Assembly: GCF_024679245.1 (NCBI RefSeq)
Contig: NC_090191.1
Location: forward strand, 36,685,638 to 36,749,637
Direction: 5' to 3'
Length of the DNA stretch: 64,000 bases
From: Pseudorasbora parva
Taxonomy: Eukaryota; Chordata; Actinopteri; Cypriniformes; Gobionidae
This document shows positions 11,594 to 23,748 of this stretch, piece after piece. How positions within the stretch are numbered: the stretch's first letter is position 1; each line of letters starts with the position of its first letter. A model generated the notes under the pieces. That model was given only the letters and a program-made list of their open reading frames with translations. It was not told where the DNA came from and ran no database searches. Made by a program: the position numbers and the translations under genes.

Positions 11594-12371
11594 TTTAAAG
11601 GTGGGTTAAGTGCTTTCTGGTACCTGTTGTTATTTCAAATCACCAAAACCAATACGCCCCTACCCCCAAAAGCGTCTCGCCCCTATTTTGACTCTAGCAG
11701 AATCTGTGTTTTACTAATCCAGGTCAAATATTCAATTAAAAAAGCAGCCCTTCCATCACAAAAACACAAACCGTTCTCATGACAACTGGATAGTACACAA
11801 GCATGACAGTCCAACTAACGACATATTACAATTATGACCAGATTAGAGTTATAATATCACAAAAACACAAACGGTTCTCATGACAACTTGATAGTACACA
11901 AGCAAGACAGTCCAGCTAACGACATATTACAATTATGACCAGATTAGGGTTATATAGATCATGAAAAGAGGAAACCAACATATTTTTGGAGTATATATCT
12001 TACTTGTCAGACACATTTTGTGAGCTGACACTTGAAACAGACAATGAGGAGATTTATACGCTCCATACAGTGTGTAAATGAACAAGCATTTATCATCGCT
12101 GAAGTGAACGACAATACGGTCACAAATGGACAAACAAAAGAACATGACACACGAGCATATTTAAGCAAAAGCCAGCATATATTAGTTCTCGGTTAATGTC
12201 CATTATTATGTGTGTCTTGTGTTTTGAATAATGACATGCACTGAGCGCTCTCTTCTCACCATCAGTAGTAGACACGCCTCTTACCTGCTGATTGGCTACA
12301 AGTTTGTTATTGGACTAGGCTCGAGTCCGTTTTGTAAAACTGTTTTGAAATAAAACTTACCCCACCTTTAA
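11594..12371. mobile_element. Non-autonomous DNA transposon, about 780 bp
   Basis: The left end TTTAAAGGTGGGTTAAG and the inverse of the right end (CTTACCCCACCTTTAA) form terminal inverted repeats. The stretch 'ttacctgctgattggctac' (12281-12299) near the right end is one I associate with a common cyprinid DNA transposon. The interior has no transposase and contains a 101-bp tandem duplication at 11755-11954. The superfamily is not certain. Confidence 0.65.
11755..11954. repeat. Tandem duplication, period 101 bp, two copies
   Basis: The unit beginning ATCACAAAAACACAAACCG at 11755 is repeated at 11856 with only a few substitutions. It lies wholly inside the element at 11594-12371, so it is an internal variation of that element. 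Confidence 0.85.
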
Positions 12372-12457
12372 GACCTCTAAAATTATCAACATGATCAAAA
12401 CATAAAGACTTGATTGATGAAATCAAAATGGACATTTCTTGTTTTTTAAGGAATGTT

Positions 12458-12460
<3 letters not shown>

Positions 12461-12537
<77 letters not shown>

Positions 12538-12603
12538 ATTTATATATATATATATTTATATTTGTTTGTATATATATTTATATTTGTTTGTATATATATT
12601 TAT
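12461..12603. repeat. (TA)n microsatellite with TTTATATTTGTTTG variants
   Basis: About 68 bp of pure TA is followed by interrupted TA, with a higher-order unit of about 22 bp (TATTTATATTTGTTTGTATA) repeated twice near the 3' end. Tyr/Ile repeat frames here are artefacts. Confidence 0.95.
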
Positions 12604-15313
12604 TCCGAGCTTGGAGCCCTCAACCCAGGCAGCATTCCAAATATGCATTAAAACTTTACTCCCTCTAAATTATATGTGTGAACTAGTGAAATATTGTAGT
12701 ATTTATTATAAATAATTTATGCATGCACATCATTGTGCCCTCATAATGGTTAATCAAAGTATGTTCTCCTCTCTCTGATGATGTGTTTACTGGCACACTG
12801 CCACTCACATGAGATTGACCAATAGCAAGCCACAACCATCTAGTAAATTCCAGATGGACATAATCAAGTCCCATCTTACTTTTTTTTTTTTCTTGTTTGA
12901 GAAGCCGTTTCACTCTGATACGAATCACAATAGAATAGAAAAGTTTGTTGCAACTTCCATTTTATGCCAACTTATTACTAACTTATGTTGTTAGTAATAT
13001 TTCAAGATGAACACTTACTCGACTAAAGCAACTTGGGTTTATTTGATTGTCCATACTTAAAAGTTTCCATTTCCAAAAAAAACCGTATTATTATTATTAT
13101 TTCATATATCAGGGTTTACAGGGTTAAAGTTAAACTGTTGACATTTGTATCTAACTACCATTTGAAGGAAACTGTATTTAAGCAGTTCGTACTAGCCACA
13201 TTAAAACAAAATGATTGTGGAAAACATTTTTGAGCTTCTTTCTCATCTCTTTAGCTTGTCTTTTCCCTTTGAGACCGCAAACTTCACTACATCAGCTTTA
13301 TATTTTCTCAGGAGAAACTGGTAAATTGTATAGTTGAAAGATGCATTCAGAGTTAACAGTTTGAATCACTCACCAAAGCGCAGTTATTGAATTAACATCT
13401 CAGCTTTCTTACTGGCCGGGTATTTATGATAGTGTGTAAAGATATACATTTACAAAAGAGACTTGTGGTTATAAATTAGATTTCATTAGAGTTCAAAAAC
13501 TGAATTCTATAGGAAAAAAGTCAGTGATTCTCTTCCTCAGCATGCCAATATAGAGTGGGTTGGACATGTAAACTGGTGTTTTTACATGGGGTTTTCCCTC
13601 CACCGGGTCTTGTGTTGTATGTAAGCGTGTGTGTTTAGAGTTACAGCTGTGCTCCCGGCACATGATGGTGATGGATGAAAGTTGCTCTCTCCCAGAGCGC
13701 GGCACTGAATTAAATTGAAAGGTACTGTTGATTCCCCCCGTTACCGCCTCAGAATCAAGTTTGTTAGAAATTGATTTAAGCCAAGGGGGTCTTTGTGGAA
13801 AGAAGAAGGCAGCGCTTTCCTCTTGATGGGAAGGGATGATTAGATTTGTTTTGTCTCTCTTTTTTTTCCTCTTTGCCGGTGTCAGCAAATCACACCAGCT
13901 CTCTCCCTTGTCAACACACGCTCCTTGTTGAGCAGTCAAAGCTAATTTGCAGATGTGCCACTTGCTATTTTTCGTATTGCTACACGTTTCCCTTTCTTCT
14001 TGTCTATCCTCTGAGATATTTTGACACTAAACGTTGACTTATCCTTTGCAAGTATTGAAGCTTAGCAGTATGGTGAGTGATTTGTGTAGAAACTTCCAGT
14101 GTTTAGCCTAGATGAAGAGTTGGGAAGCTGTAAAGGTTGGTTGTCGTCCGTTCTACCTTTGTACAAAATGGTTTCCTATGGGAAAACCGAGCTTCTGACT
14201 CTTCATTCATCACCGGCGCTTCTGGTATGTTTTGCAGTCTCCAATGGCAGGAGTCTATCTCGGTATCATCCATCTTCAGGCCAAAGTCTCACCTCAGCAC
14301 TGCAATTAAACCTCAAACTCTGGTGCGTAATAAACAAGCGGGGCACGTTAAACTGGATCAAATAGATACAGTGAAGGTTATTGCATCTTCAGCTGTTTAA
14401 TTCAATTCAAAGATGGTTTACCTTTGGCCTCACAAGGTGTCAGTCAACGTCTCATTGGGCTTCCCCCAAGCTGCCCCGGGACGGTCCTGTTTCGAAGACT
14501 TCAGTCCTTCACATCACAGCGACGGGGACTGAAAGAGACTAGCGTTGTAAACCTCCATGTCTGTGCCGTCCACAAGAGATTTGTCAATACACTGAGCCAT
14601 ATAGGTTCTGGCAGGCTTTCTTCAGGGACGGCATTTGCCTTGAAGTACTGTCTTTTCTCATCTTCAATGTCAGCCTGCGGGCTGGAAGACAACATATGTT
14701 CTCTTCATGTCCACCAGACAAGGCCCCACCAGTCATATGACACATTATTGAGTTTAAAACGCATCACATATTTCAGCTTTCTTCACTACTACGAGAACAG
14801 ATGGCACAAATTACTGTCGCAGAGATACTTTGACAAACACGCTCTGTCCCGGCACCAAAATGACAAAATCATTAATTGGTATCTGGTAGGTTGGTGATTT
14901 TTCGCACAGCGTGAAGACCTGTCTAAAACTCACAGATGCAAAAGATTAATCTGTTGCCTTCAGGTAGGTGAGATGAAAATCAATGCCCGCGATGACGACT
15001 CCTCACTGTTTGGAGTTGCTCTCCTCTTTAAACACAAGAGAAAAGCTTCCACTTCCTCCTGGGAAAGTCTTTTTTTGTCCTTGAACGGACTCTATGATGG
15101 TGATCCCTCTGGCTGTGGTAATTATGACAATTTGAGGAATGGCCTGCAACTATCAGTGTTTTCCTCTCATTTACTCAATGTAGGATTTAATTGATTTTAC
15201 CACCTAAGAAGCCAACTAAATATAATCATATTCTAAACCCTTTCTCTATGAAGAAAGAATTACCCCCCTCCACTCACATTTTGGCTGCTCTAAAACTATA
15301 TATTTATTACTAT
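12604..15313. other. No gene confirmed; unique sequence
   Basis: Mostly unique. Longer frames (148 codons on the minus strand at 13493-13939, 157 codons on the plus strand at 14424-14897) have no recognisable motif. On the minus strand, 14674 down to 14422 has splice-like borders (CCCGCAG upstream, CCAAAG|GTAAAC downstream) and a 58-codon open frame that stops inside, which fits a chance match or a non-coding exon better than a coding exon. Confidence 0.45.
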
Positions 15314-15354
<41 letters not shown>

Positions 15355-15364
15355 ATAGTAGTAG
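15314..15364. repeat. (TAG)n trinucleotide microsatellite
   Basis: About seventeen units with one TAA interruption. Confidence 0.95.
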
Positions 15365-15469
15365 CATCAATATGATTTATAATGTTTGTTATTGTTATGA
15401 TGTCTTACCCAAGTACTTCACTGTAAGTTTCTCCATAGCCTACTGTGTATGAAAACACAGTTCATTTTT

Positions 15470-16560
15470 TAATATTCAGTCAAGTATTTCAGTGCAGCCA
15501 TAACCCAGAGTCCCACGTTGAGAGCTATAATCTTGCGCCTCTCTGGATGTGCGGAGCCCTTGTTAATGTTAAACAGAGATTAGCCCTTTCATTTGCCATA
15601 CAGCTCAGTTCTCGCCCCCTCGTCTCCTCTGCCCCCTTCAAGTATTCAAAATTAATACTACCCTCAGCTCTGAGGCCACTGTCTGATATTAACAAAGTAA
15701 TAAAGAGAATGAATTTTTAAAGCATATATTCATAGAGGGTTAATATTAGACTGTTATCAACGAGAGGTCAAGTGATGTGGGGAATTTTGCTGTCAGTTGT
15801 AGGAGCTCTGCAATTTTGATAGCTTAGTCGTTATACGTTTAACTTTATTTTATGTGCCTTAATATATGGCGTATAAGCGAGAAGCCTTTTTTGCAAAGAG
15901 CTTTTTTATTGGTAGTTATTTTAACCATTAAATGGTTAGTTAGGGATAAATATTACTTTTTTGTTCAAAATGTTCAGTATTGAACACAAACATTATTACC
16001 CCTTTCTAGTTAGAAAGATGTGATGCCATCTCTTCTTATCTTCTATCTACTTTTCCAATGTCTCAGTTGCTCTCACTTCTTCTTTTTTGTTGTCCTCTCT
16101 CTCCATTAATCTTTCTGAAAGGCCTGATATCATCCATCTCCCCAGTCGTCTATTCCCGAAGGGTAAATTACTCCAGAGGCCCGCGTGGCCCCGCTCTGTA
16201 TCAGGTTGACCCACGTCTTGTTTGCCATTTTGTGTACGCCGCTGTTTATTTAACAAGGAGCAGAGTGAGAGGGCCTTCCTGAGACGGTCCTTTGATAGTA
16301 ACTTTGACACCCGAGCTGAATAATAACCCTCATTATGGAGTGGCTGACAGCTCCTGAAAGAGCTGATTTATGAATATGCTGGGGGCTGAAGCCTGCTGCC
16401 TTTCCCCACTCGCTCTCCACGGCTCCGCCGGCATCTTGGGCCGCCACCGTCCCTGTGCTACCACCTTCCTCTCCTTTTCCCCTTTCTGTGCTAGAGATTA
16501 CAGGCACGTTACGTCAGGAGATTGTAGGCCGATCTGAGATTTTGAAATCAACGAAAGAGC
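15470..16560. promoter_or_regulatory. Candidate conserved non-coding region
   Basis: Repeat-free sequence with enhancer-like composition, especially 15600-15720 (AAAATTAATACTACC) and 16100-16400 (GGGTAAATTACTCC and GAGCTGATTTATGAATATGC). No protein family was recognised in the overlapping frames on the two strands. Conservation was not tested. Confidence 0.22.
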
Positions 16561-16571
16561 TGATTACCTTA

Positions 16572-16608
16572 ATGGATGGATGGATGGATGGATGGATGGA
16601 TGGATGGA
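16572..16608. repeat. (TGGA)n tetranucleotide microsatellite
   Basis: About nine perfect units. Confidence 0.95.
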
Positions 16609-17790
16609 CACTTCTCTCATTGGATACACTCTCATACAAAGTCTAATGGGTTGCAAAGTGTTGCATATTGACTTTAAAGTTGTTTAAAGTTAAACTTTAC
16701 TCTGCATTCATCCTGTAAGTTGTAAGTCAGTCCATGAAAAAACAGTTCAAGTAAAAAAAAAGCAGCAGTTTTTACACTTTTAGACTTTTACACATATCTT
16801 TTTATTTTTCAAATAGTTGTTCATGAAATTTTAAACCCACCCACGAGATTAAGCCTTATATACATTAACCCTTTTTAAATATCACCCGTATCAAAGTTTG
16901 CCTAAATAAATGATGAGATATATATATTTCTCTCTTTTTTTTGACACCCCAGCAGAATCAATTAAGCAGAGAAGGGAATTGGGATCTCCTGGAAGACTGC
17001 GGGTTTGGAGAGGCCTTGAGCCTGAGCTTTGGACACCGTGGAGGTGGGATATCCAGTGGATATGCATAAACGGGCTGGGAAGGATGAAAGCTGTTCAGCA
17101 GATAAAGCCATAGCAGCCTGTCGGAATCCTGCCATGCTGGCCCTGATTTATGGCCATCTCAGTCAGACTCCCTACCAAATCCACCTGCTGCCTTTTTGTT
17201 GAGTGGAGATGCCCATGAATACCGCATATGTGCAAGGTGAAGACGAATAGCTCATGGGACTGTTTCTTCAGAAGACAATAGCACTGATAAGAAAGACTTC
17301 TGATCTAATTACATGTTTATACTGTTTACATAGAATAAGTACATTTGTGTTAATTGAAGAACAACTATGGATGGGAAAACCATGCAGCATGAAAGTTGTG
17401 GCATAAATAACAGTACATTTTCAGATAAAATCTACTGTTAATAGCTATATTTTATTTACCCACCAAAGCTTTTACTTTGACAAGTGTTTTTTGTATACTT
17501 TAGATATTCTATGTCTATTGGGATGGATCTAATTGACAAAATGTGATTGTTCCACGGTTTTTCTTAAATCTTAAAGTTTAAACATGAATAAGCTGTTCTT
17601 GTTTTATTTCTCTGTCATTCTACTTTTCCATAAATACTTTATGAAAACCAAAAAGCCAGACAAAAACTTAATTGACACCAAAGCTGATGCCTATTAGCAG
17701 CACGGTCCGTTCTGAATCAGAAAGCATCTCTAAGGAAGTAGCAGTGCTGTAGTATTTGGTGCTGTTTTCATGTCATTAGTGTAATAATGA
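16609..17790. other. No gene recognised; possible enhancer at about 16940-17260
   Basis: A+T-rich flanks surround a balanced, repeat-free block (16940-17260), including CTGATTTATGGCCATCTCAG near 17142, which has the look of conserved non-coding DNA. No coding evidence was seen. Confidence 0.35.
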
Positions 17791-17805
17791 TGTGTGTGTG
17801 TGTGT
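17791..17805. repeat. Short (TG)n tract
   Basis: About seven TG units just upstream of a possible splice acceptor. Confidence 0.8.
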
Positions 17806-17818
17806 ATGGTTTCCTCAG

Positions 17819-17933
17819 GGACAGGGTCTGGTTCATCACATTGAACCTGAGGACACAGCCGATGCCTCTGAGTAGCACTCTGAAGTTCCCAGCTCTTCCT
17901 CTCTCGCACAACATTAAAAAGTCTGGATAAAAG
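17819..17933 (+). other. Weak candidate 115-nt exon
   Basis: The acceptor-like TTTCCTCAG ends at 17818 and the donor-like AAAAG|GTAAGG sits at 17933/17934. One frame is open for 36 codons from 17820 (it contains the residues DRVWFITLNLRTQ) and stops at 17928-17930, three bases before the donor. A stop next to a good donor suggests a non-coding exon, an exon that triggers decay, or coincidence. The peptide is not one I recognise. Confidence 0.15.
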
Positions 17934-18424
17934 GTAAGGAATAGGCTTTATTAACTTTAAATATGCATGATGTTTCTGAGAAAAGTGCAGTACGGCATCG
18001 AGAAACGTCCAAAAGCTTGACTACTTATTTCTTCTTATTTTTCTCCCTCTCCCTCTCTCCTGCTCAAAAATGGTAAATAATTGAAAACAGAGAAGGGAAG
18101 GAAAGGGAGAAAAAGACACCAAGATTCTGACACACTCTGCATAAACATCTCCTTATTAGTGACCCTAGATGCCCAGGGAGATTCTGCCGCCACACACACA
18201 CACACACACAGTCACAGCGGCTCTCAACAGCCTGTGACTGAAGCACCCTGCTGAGAGCCCAGATGTCGGAGGTCGATCTTCACCATCATAACCTCTACAA
18301 ACACGTCTTCTGGTCTTTCACAGGTGACTCATAACTGTAAACGATTAACGATAAGGTCAGGGAGTTTGTTCAATATTGTGAATACAGTCATGGCAAAAAT
18401 GGCAAGTGGTTCTTTATGAATCTT
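17934..18424. other. No gene recognised; contains (CA)10 at 18191-18210
   Basis: Unique sequence with a polypyrimidine part near 18030-18060 and a ten-unit CA repeat. Nothing else is visible. Confidence 0.55.
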
Positions 18425-18715
18425 TTATGTTTTGTCAGGTAAACTTAAATTGCTTTTATTTTTTTGTGTTATTCAACCTAACAACATAGTTACACCAAGT
18501 AGTATTCTTTTTTTTCTGAAATAATTTAATATTTATATTCAGCAAGGATGCATTAATCAAAAGTAACAGTGAAGACATTCTATTTAAAAACATCATTAAA
18601 ACATGTTTGAATTATTTCTGAAGGATCATGCGACACTGAAGACTGAAGATTTTAAACTGCAATATATTTTTAGATTTTACTGTATTTTTGAGCAAATAAA
18701 TGCATTACAAAACAT
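18425..18715. repeat. Interspersed repeat fragment of cyprinid type
   Basis: Stretches such as TTCAGCAAGGATGCATTAAT (18539-18558) and TTTCTGAAGGATCATGCGAC (18615-18634) match my memory of a very abundant interspersed repeat in zebrafish-like genomes. It has no open frame. It ends a few tens of bases from the Tc1-like element that begins at 18751. The class of the repeat is not known to me with certainty. Confidence 0.55.
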
Positions 18716-18843
18716 TATAAATGCGAAACATACATACATATGCATATATACACTGATATGACATAACATTATGACATTCCTAATATTGTGTTGGTCCTGA
18801 CCTGTCAAGGCATGGACTCCACTAGACCCCTGAAGGTGTACTG

Positions 18844-19285
18844 TGGTATCTGGCACTACGATGTTAGCAACAGATCCTTTAAGTCCTGTAAGTTGTGAGG
18901 TGGGGCCTCCATGGGTCAGACTTTTTTTGTTCAGCACATCCCACAGATGCTCGACTGGATTGAGATCTGGAGAATGTGGAGACCAAGTCAACACCTCAAA
19001 CTCATTGTGCTCCTCAAACCATTCCTGAACCAATTTTGTTTTGTGGCAGGGCACATTATCCTGCTGAAAGAGGCCACAGACACCAGGGAATACCCTTTCC
19101 ATGAAAGGGTGTTGACAATGGTCTACAACAATGGTTCGATAGGGGGTACGTGTCAAATTAACATCAACATGGATGGCAGGGCCTATGGTATCCCAGCAGA
19201 ACATTGCCCAAAGCATCACACTGCCTCAGCTGGCTTTCCCCCTTCTCATAGTGCATCCTGGTGCCATTTGTTCCCCAGGTAAGCG

Positions 19286-19319
<34 letters not shown>

Positions 19320-19400
19320 ACCCGGCCATCCACATGATGTTAAAGAAAATGTGATTCATCGGACCAGGCCACCTTCTTCCATTGCAGCGTGTTCCAGTTC
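18844..19400 (-). pseudogene. Tc1-like transposase, broken
   Basis: The catalytic DDE region is well preserved: a continuous frame runs from about 19219 down past 18900 and includes the residues FQQDNVPCHKTK and HSPDLNPVEHLWD. The part holding the first catalytic Asp (about 19330-19400) is in another frame, beyond the CA repeat at 19286-19320. The N-terminal DNA-binding helices, expected toward 19700, are not readable. In life, the enzyme would bind the terminal repeats and cut and paste the element at TA sites. Frame loss makes activity impossible. The plus-strand frame at 18911-19282 is only its antisense shadow. Confidence 0.8.
19286..19320. repeat. (CA)n inserted within the transposase region
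   Basis: About seventeen CA units with one TA interruption. It splits the transposase frame between the first and second catalytic Asp residues. Confidence 0.95.
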
Positions 19401-19775
19401 TGATGCTCACGTGCCCACTGTTGGTGCTTTCAATGGACAGGGGTCAGCATGGGCACCCAGAATGGTCTGTGGCTATGCAGCCCCATACACAACAAACTGA
19501 GAATACACTGTGTATTCTGACACCTTTCTATCAGAACTTAATTTTTTGAGCAATTTGAGCTACAGTATCTCTTCTGTTTGATCAGACCACACAGGTCAGC
19601 CTTCTCTCCCCACGTGCATCAATGATCAACTTATGCTTGCCAATTTTTCCTGCTTCTAACACATCAACTTTGAGGACAAAATGTTTGCTTGCTGCCTAAT
19701 ATATCCCACCCACTAACAGGTGCCGTGATGAAGAGATGTTATTCACTTCACCTGTTAGTGGCCATAATAATATGC

Positions 19776-19778
<3 letters not shown>

Positions 19779-19874
<96 letters not shown>

Positions 19875-19893
19875 TGTATATATATATATATAT
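19779..19893. repeat. (TG)n followed by (TA)n microsatellite
   Basis: About 50 TG units and then about 8 TA units begin exactly at the outer edge of the Tc1-like element's 5' terminal repeat. The TG array may have grown from the TA target site and the adjacent GTGT-rich end. Confidence 0.95.
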
Positions 19894-21355
<1,462 letters not shown>

Positions 21356-21910
21356 TCGGGTTTGTGTGCATCGCTTACTTGGGGAAAACATGGCACCAGG
21401 ATGCACTGACTATGGGAAAAAGGCAAACCAGCAGAGGCAGTGTGATGCTTTGGGCAATGTTCTGCTGGGAAACCTTGGGTCCTGCCATCAATGTGGATGT
21501 TACTTGGACACGTACCCCCTACCTAACCATTGTTGCAGACCATGTACACCCTTTCATGGAAAGGGTATTCCCTGGTGTCTGTGGCCTCTTTCAGCAGGAT
21601 AATGTGCCCTGCCACAAAGCAAAAATGGCTCAGGAATGGTTTGAGGAGCACAATGAGTTTGAGGTGTTGACTTGGACTCCAAATTCCCCAGACCTCAATC
21701 CAACCGAGCATCTGTGGGATGAGGTGAACAAACAAGTCTGATCCATGGAGGCCCCACCTCACAAATTACAGGACTTAAAGGATATGCTGCTAACATCTTG
21801 GTGCACATCAGGGGTCTAGTGGAGTCCATGCCTTGACGGGTCAGGGCTGTTTTGTCAGCAAAATGAGGACCAACACAATATTGGTCATAATGTTATGCCT
21901 GAATGGTGTG
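21356..21910 (+). mobile_element. Tc1-like transposon, 5'-truncated, DD35E
   Basis: This copy belongs to the same family as the one at 18751-19782, in the opposite orientation. A frame from 21364 to 21741 covers the C-terminal half of the transposase with Gln-Gln-Asp-Asn (Asp codon 21598-21600) and Asn-Pro-Thr-Glu-His (Glu codon 21706-21708), again 35 residues apart. The region with the first catalytic Asp and the DNA-binding domain is missing, replaced by the TA array. The right terminal repeat, ending 'atgttatgcctgaatggtgt' before 21910, is followed by TA at 21911-21912, the expected target site. The element is inactive. Confidence 0.85.
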
Positions 21911-22767
21911 TATAGCCTCATCCATCCATCCATTTATCTGGTTTGACATGTCAAAGGATTTTTTTTTACTTTTTCTCCCTTGTTTGTAAATTATTTTATT
22001 CTGAAATTATACATTGTTATAGCCCTACACAAACATGCAAACCAGACCTTAGTTCTGCTTTCGGGGTCAAACAACCATTTAAAAACCCAGTTAAAGTTGA
22101 GGGTGTTAACATGGATACCATGGGGGATTGTAGGGTCAGTTTCACACCGTATCTATGCAGAGCTTGCATCCACGCTCCTTTAGCGTGCTCCGCCATGCAT
22201 TTTATTGGCAGGTGGTGTAATCTTTGGATCCCCACAACACAGCCGGCACATATGTAAGCTGTCATTCTCTGAGCCCGGCCTAAATTACAGCATAGCAGGC
22301 TAAGCTAAAAGCTCTAGTTAGAATACGGCATGCTTCAAAAAGCCCTCGCTGGATGGCTAAATTACTGAGCGTCTGCGTCGGAGCGCGGGGCAGGGGGATG
22401 CGGTGCCTTCCCGCTCCACTGGGTAGATTATTCTCAGGTATCAGGAGCCAAGAAAGAGGATTATTTCAGTGCAAATAGAGTTGTCAGTTTGGAAACTCCA
22501 GATGCAATCATTTCCATCTCGGGATAATTATGGGATCAGAAGTGAGGTTTGGGTTGAAAAGCTGGCGTGGGATGAGCTATCACTCTCTAATGAAGGATTT
22601 TACACACTGAGGGTGAGCAAAGTGTCAGCTAGAGTTCTCTCCTGATCCACACCTTTTTTCCTCCACCGGTTTTAATAGCAACAGGCCTGTGTGACCTGGT
22701 GATAATTGTATGCTTTGTCTCTTCTTGTCTATTAGGGGGTTTAAAGTGTGAGGAAAGTGGGTACCGT
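21911..22767. other. No gene recognised; possible enhancer at about 22180-22640
   Basis: After a short A+T-rich part, the sequence is balanced and repeat-free, with blocks such as GGCTAAATTACTGAGCGTC near 22355 and GGGATAATTATGGGATC near 22520. This is typical of conserved non-coding DNA, although conservation was not tested. Confidence 0.35.
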
Positions 22768-22780
22768 TGACCTTTGACCT
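22768..22780 (-). promoter_or_regulatory. Perfect DR1 nuclear-receptor half-site pair
   Basis: TGACCTTTGACCT on the plus strand is the inverse of AGGTCAAAGGTCA, two AGGTCA half-sites spaced by one base. DR1 elements are bound by HNF4, RXR heterodimers and COUP-TF (NR2F) receptors. Function in this place is inference. Confidence 0.5.
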
Positions 22781-23019
22781 TTTTCATAGAACTGCTCACA
22801 TCAAAGACCCTGTCATGAGAAAGGGCTCTCTTTTATGGCCTTATGTGGACACTTCCACTCCAGTCTGGAGTATTCACTCTCATCATGTACACCAGAGAGA
22901 GGTGAGGGGGTCCACACGGTGCGTAAAAAAATAATTTTTAGCGAGATTTTTATGATGAGAGCATGAATTTAGCAATAAAAAAATGAAAAGTGAGTTTTTA
23001 GGTGTCAATAAAAATTGAA

Positions 23020-23112
23020 GAACACCTTGCTATGCAGTTATGGTGTTCTGTGTGGTTTTAGTGTGTATCTATGTGGTTAATAGTGTGTTCTGGGTGTTTG
23101 CTAGGTGGTTTC
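23020..23112. repeat. Degenerate minisatellite of ggtgttctgtgtggtt type
   Basis: Several imperfect copies of a 15-20 base unit with GTGTTCTG and TAGGTGGTTT variants. Similar 'ggtggttgctagg' arrays are common in cyprinids. Confidence 0.5.
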
Positions 23113-23385
23113 AACTAACGGCAGAATGTCTGAATAGCAGCTTTCATTGGCCAATCTGACTGGGCCATCTGTCCAATCAGAGCAGAGTAGGTTCATGAAA
23201 ATGAGCGATTTAGAGAGACTGATTCATCTATCGTTTGAGAATCAGTGAACATTGTGGTGATGTGCAATGTATATTATGAGACAATTAAAGTGTTTTGACC
23301 TTTGGTGCATGTAAACCTGTTGTAGGAGAACTCCAAAACTAAATTAGGAATCTTTAAAATAGCATAATAGGGGCACTTCAACTGT
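23113..23385. repeat. Interspersed repeat fragment
   Basis: Parts such as 'ccaatcagagcagagtagg' (23173-23191) and the end 'aaaatagcataataggggca' (23355-23374) resemble a common fish DNA-transposon-derived repeat. There is no coding capacity, and the exact borders are uncertain. Confidence 0.45.
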
Positions 23386-23748
23386 CACAGAATGGAACAC
23401 ACAGGATTGTGGGATATCAAAGGAAGCGAAGGATACATCTATGTTGCCTTAAAAAAAATCCATCAGATGAAGGTATATCACGAGACTGGAAGTGATGCTA
23501 ACATACCTGCCTTTATGCCTTCCTACCCTAGAATGCATCCTCAAAAGGCAGCGTTTTTCAGTTTTCGGACAGAAATTTTTCCAATGTTGTGTGCCTTATG
23601 CACTAGACATTCAACCAACGTCTGAGGCTGAGACTTAATTACTGGTCAAAGTTAATAGATAAACCCAAATGTTTATGGTATTCTGATCACTAGATATGGC
23701 TCTATTTATTGGACTTTTTGCCTTTTTAATCAGTGAAAACTATGTCTG

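Larger units (their letters stand above)
18751..19782 (-). mobile_element. Tc1-like transposon, near full length, inactive, DD35E
   Basis: The element lies between TA dinucleotides and has degenerate terminal inverted repeats: CACTGATATGACATAACATT on the left, and on the right the inverse of the stretch before 19782, CACATATGCATATTATTATG. It codes on the minus strand. All three catalytic residues are readable: Asp in a Trp-Ser-Asp-Glu-Ser context (19358-19360), Asp in Gln-Gln-Asp-Asn (19058-19060) and Glu in Pro-Val-Glu-His (18950-18952). The last two are separated by 35 residues. A CA microsatellite (19286-19320) and indels break the frame, so the element is inactive. Confidence 0.85.

Noticed and set aside
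12410..12715. Open frames of Tyr-Ile repeats, also at 21168-21406, 40603-40896 and 55362-55653
   Set aside because: They are translations of TA microsatellites, present on both strands, without protein-like ends.
14422..14897. 157-codon plus-strand frame and an exon-like minus-strand segment (14674 down to 14422)
   Set aside because: No motif; the two overlap on opposite strands. The minus-strand frame stops inside the supposed exon.
18911..19282. 123-codon plus-strand frame, and the minus-strand frame at 21523-21762
   Set aside because: Both are antisense shadows of Tc1-like transposase sequence.
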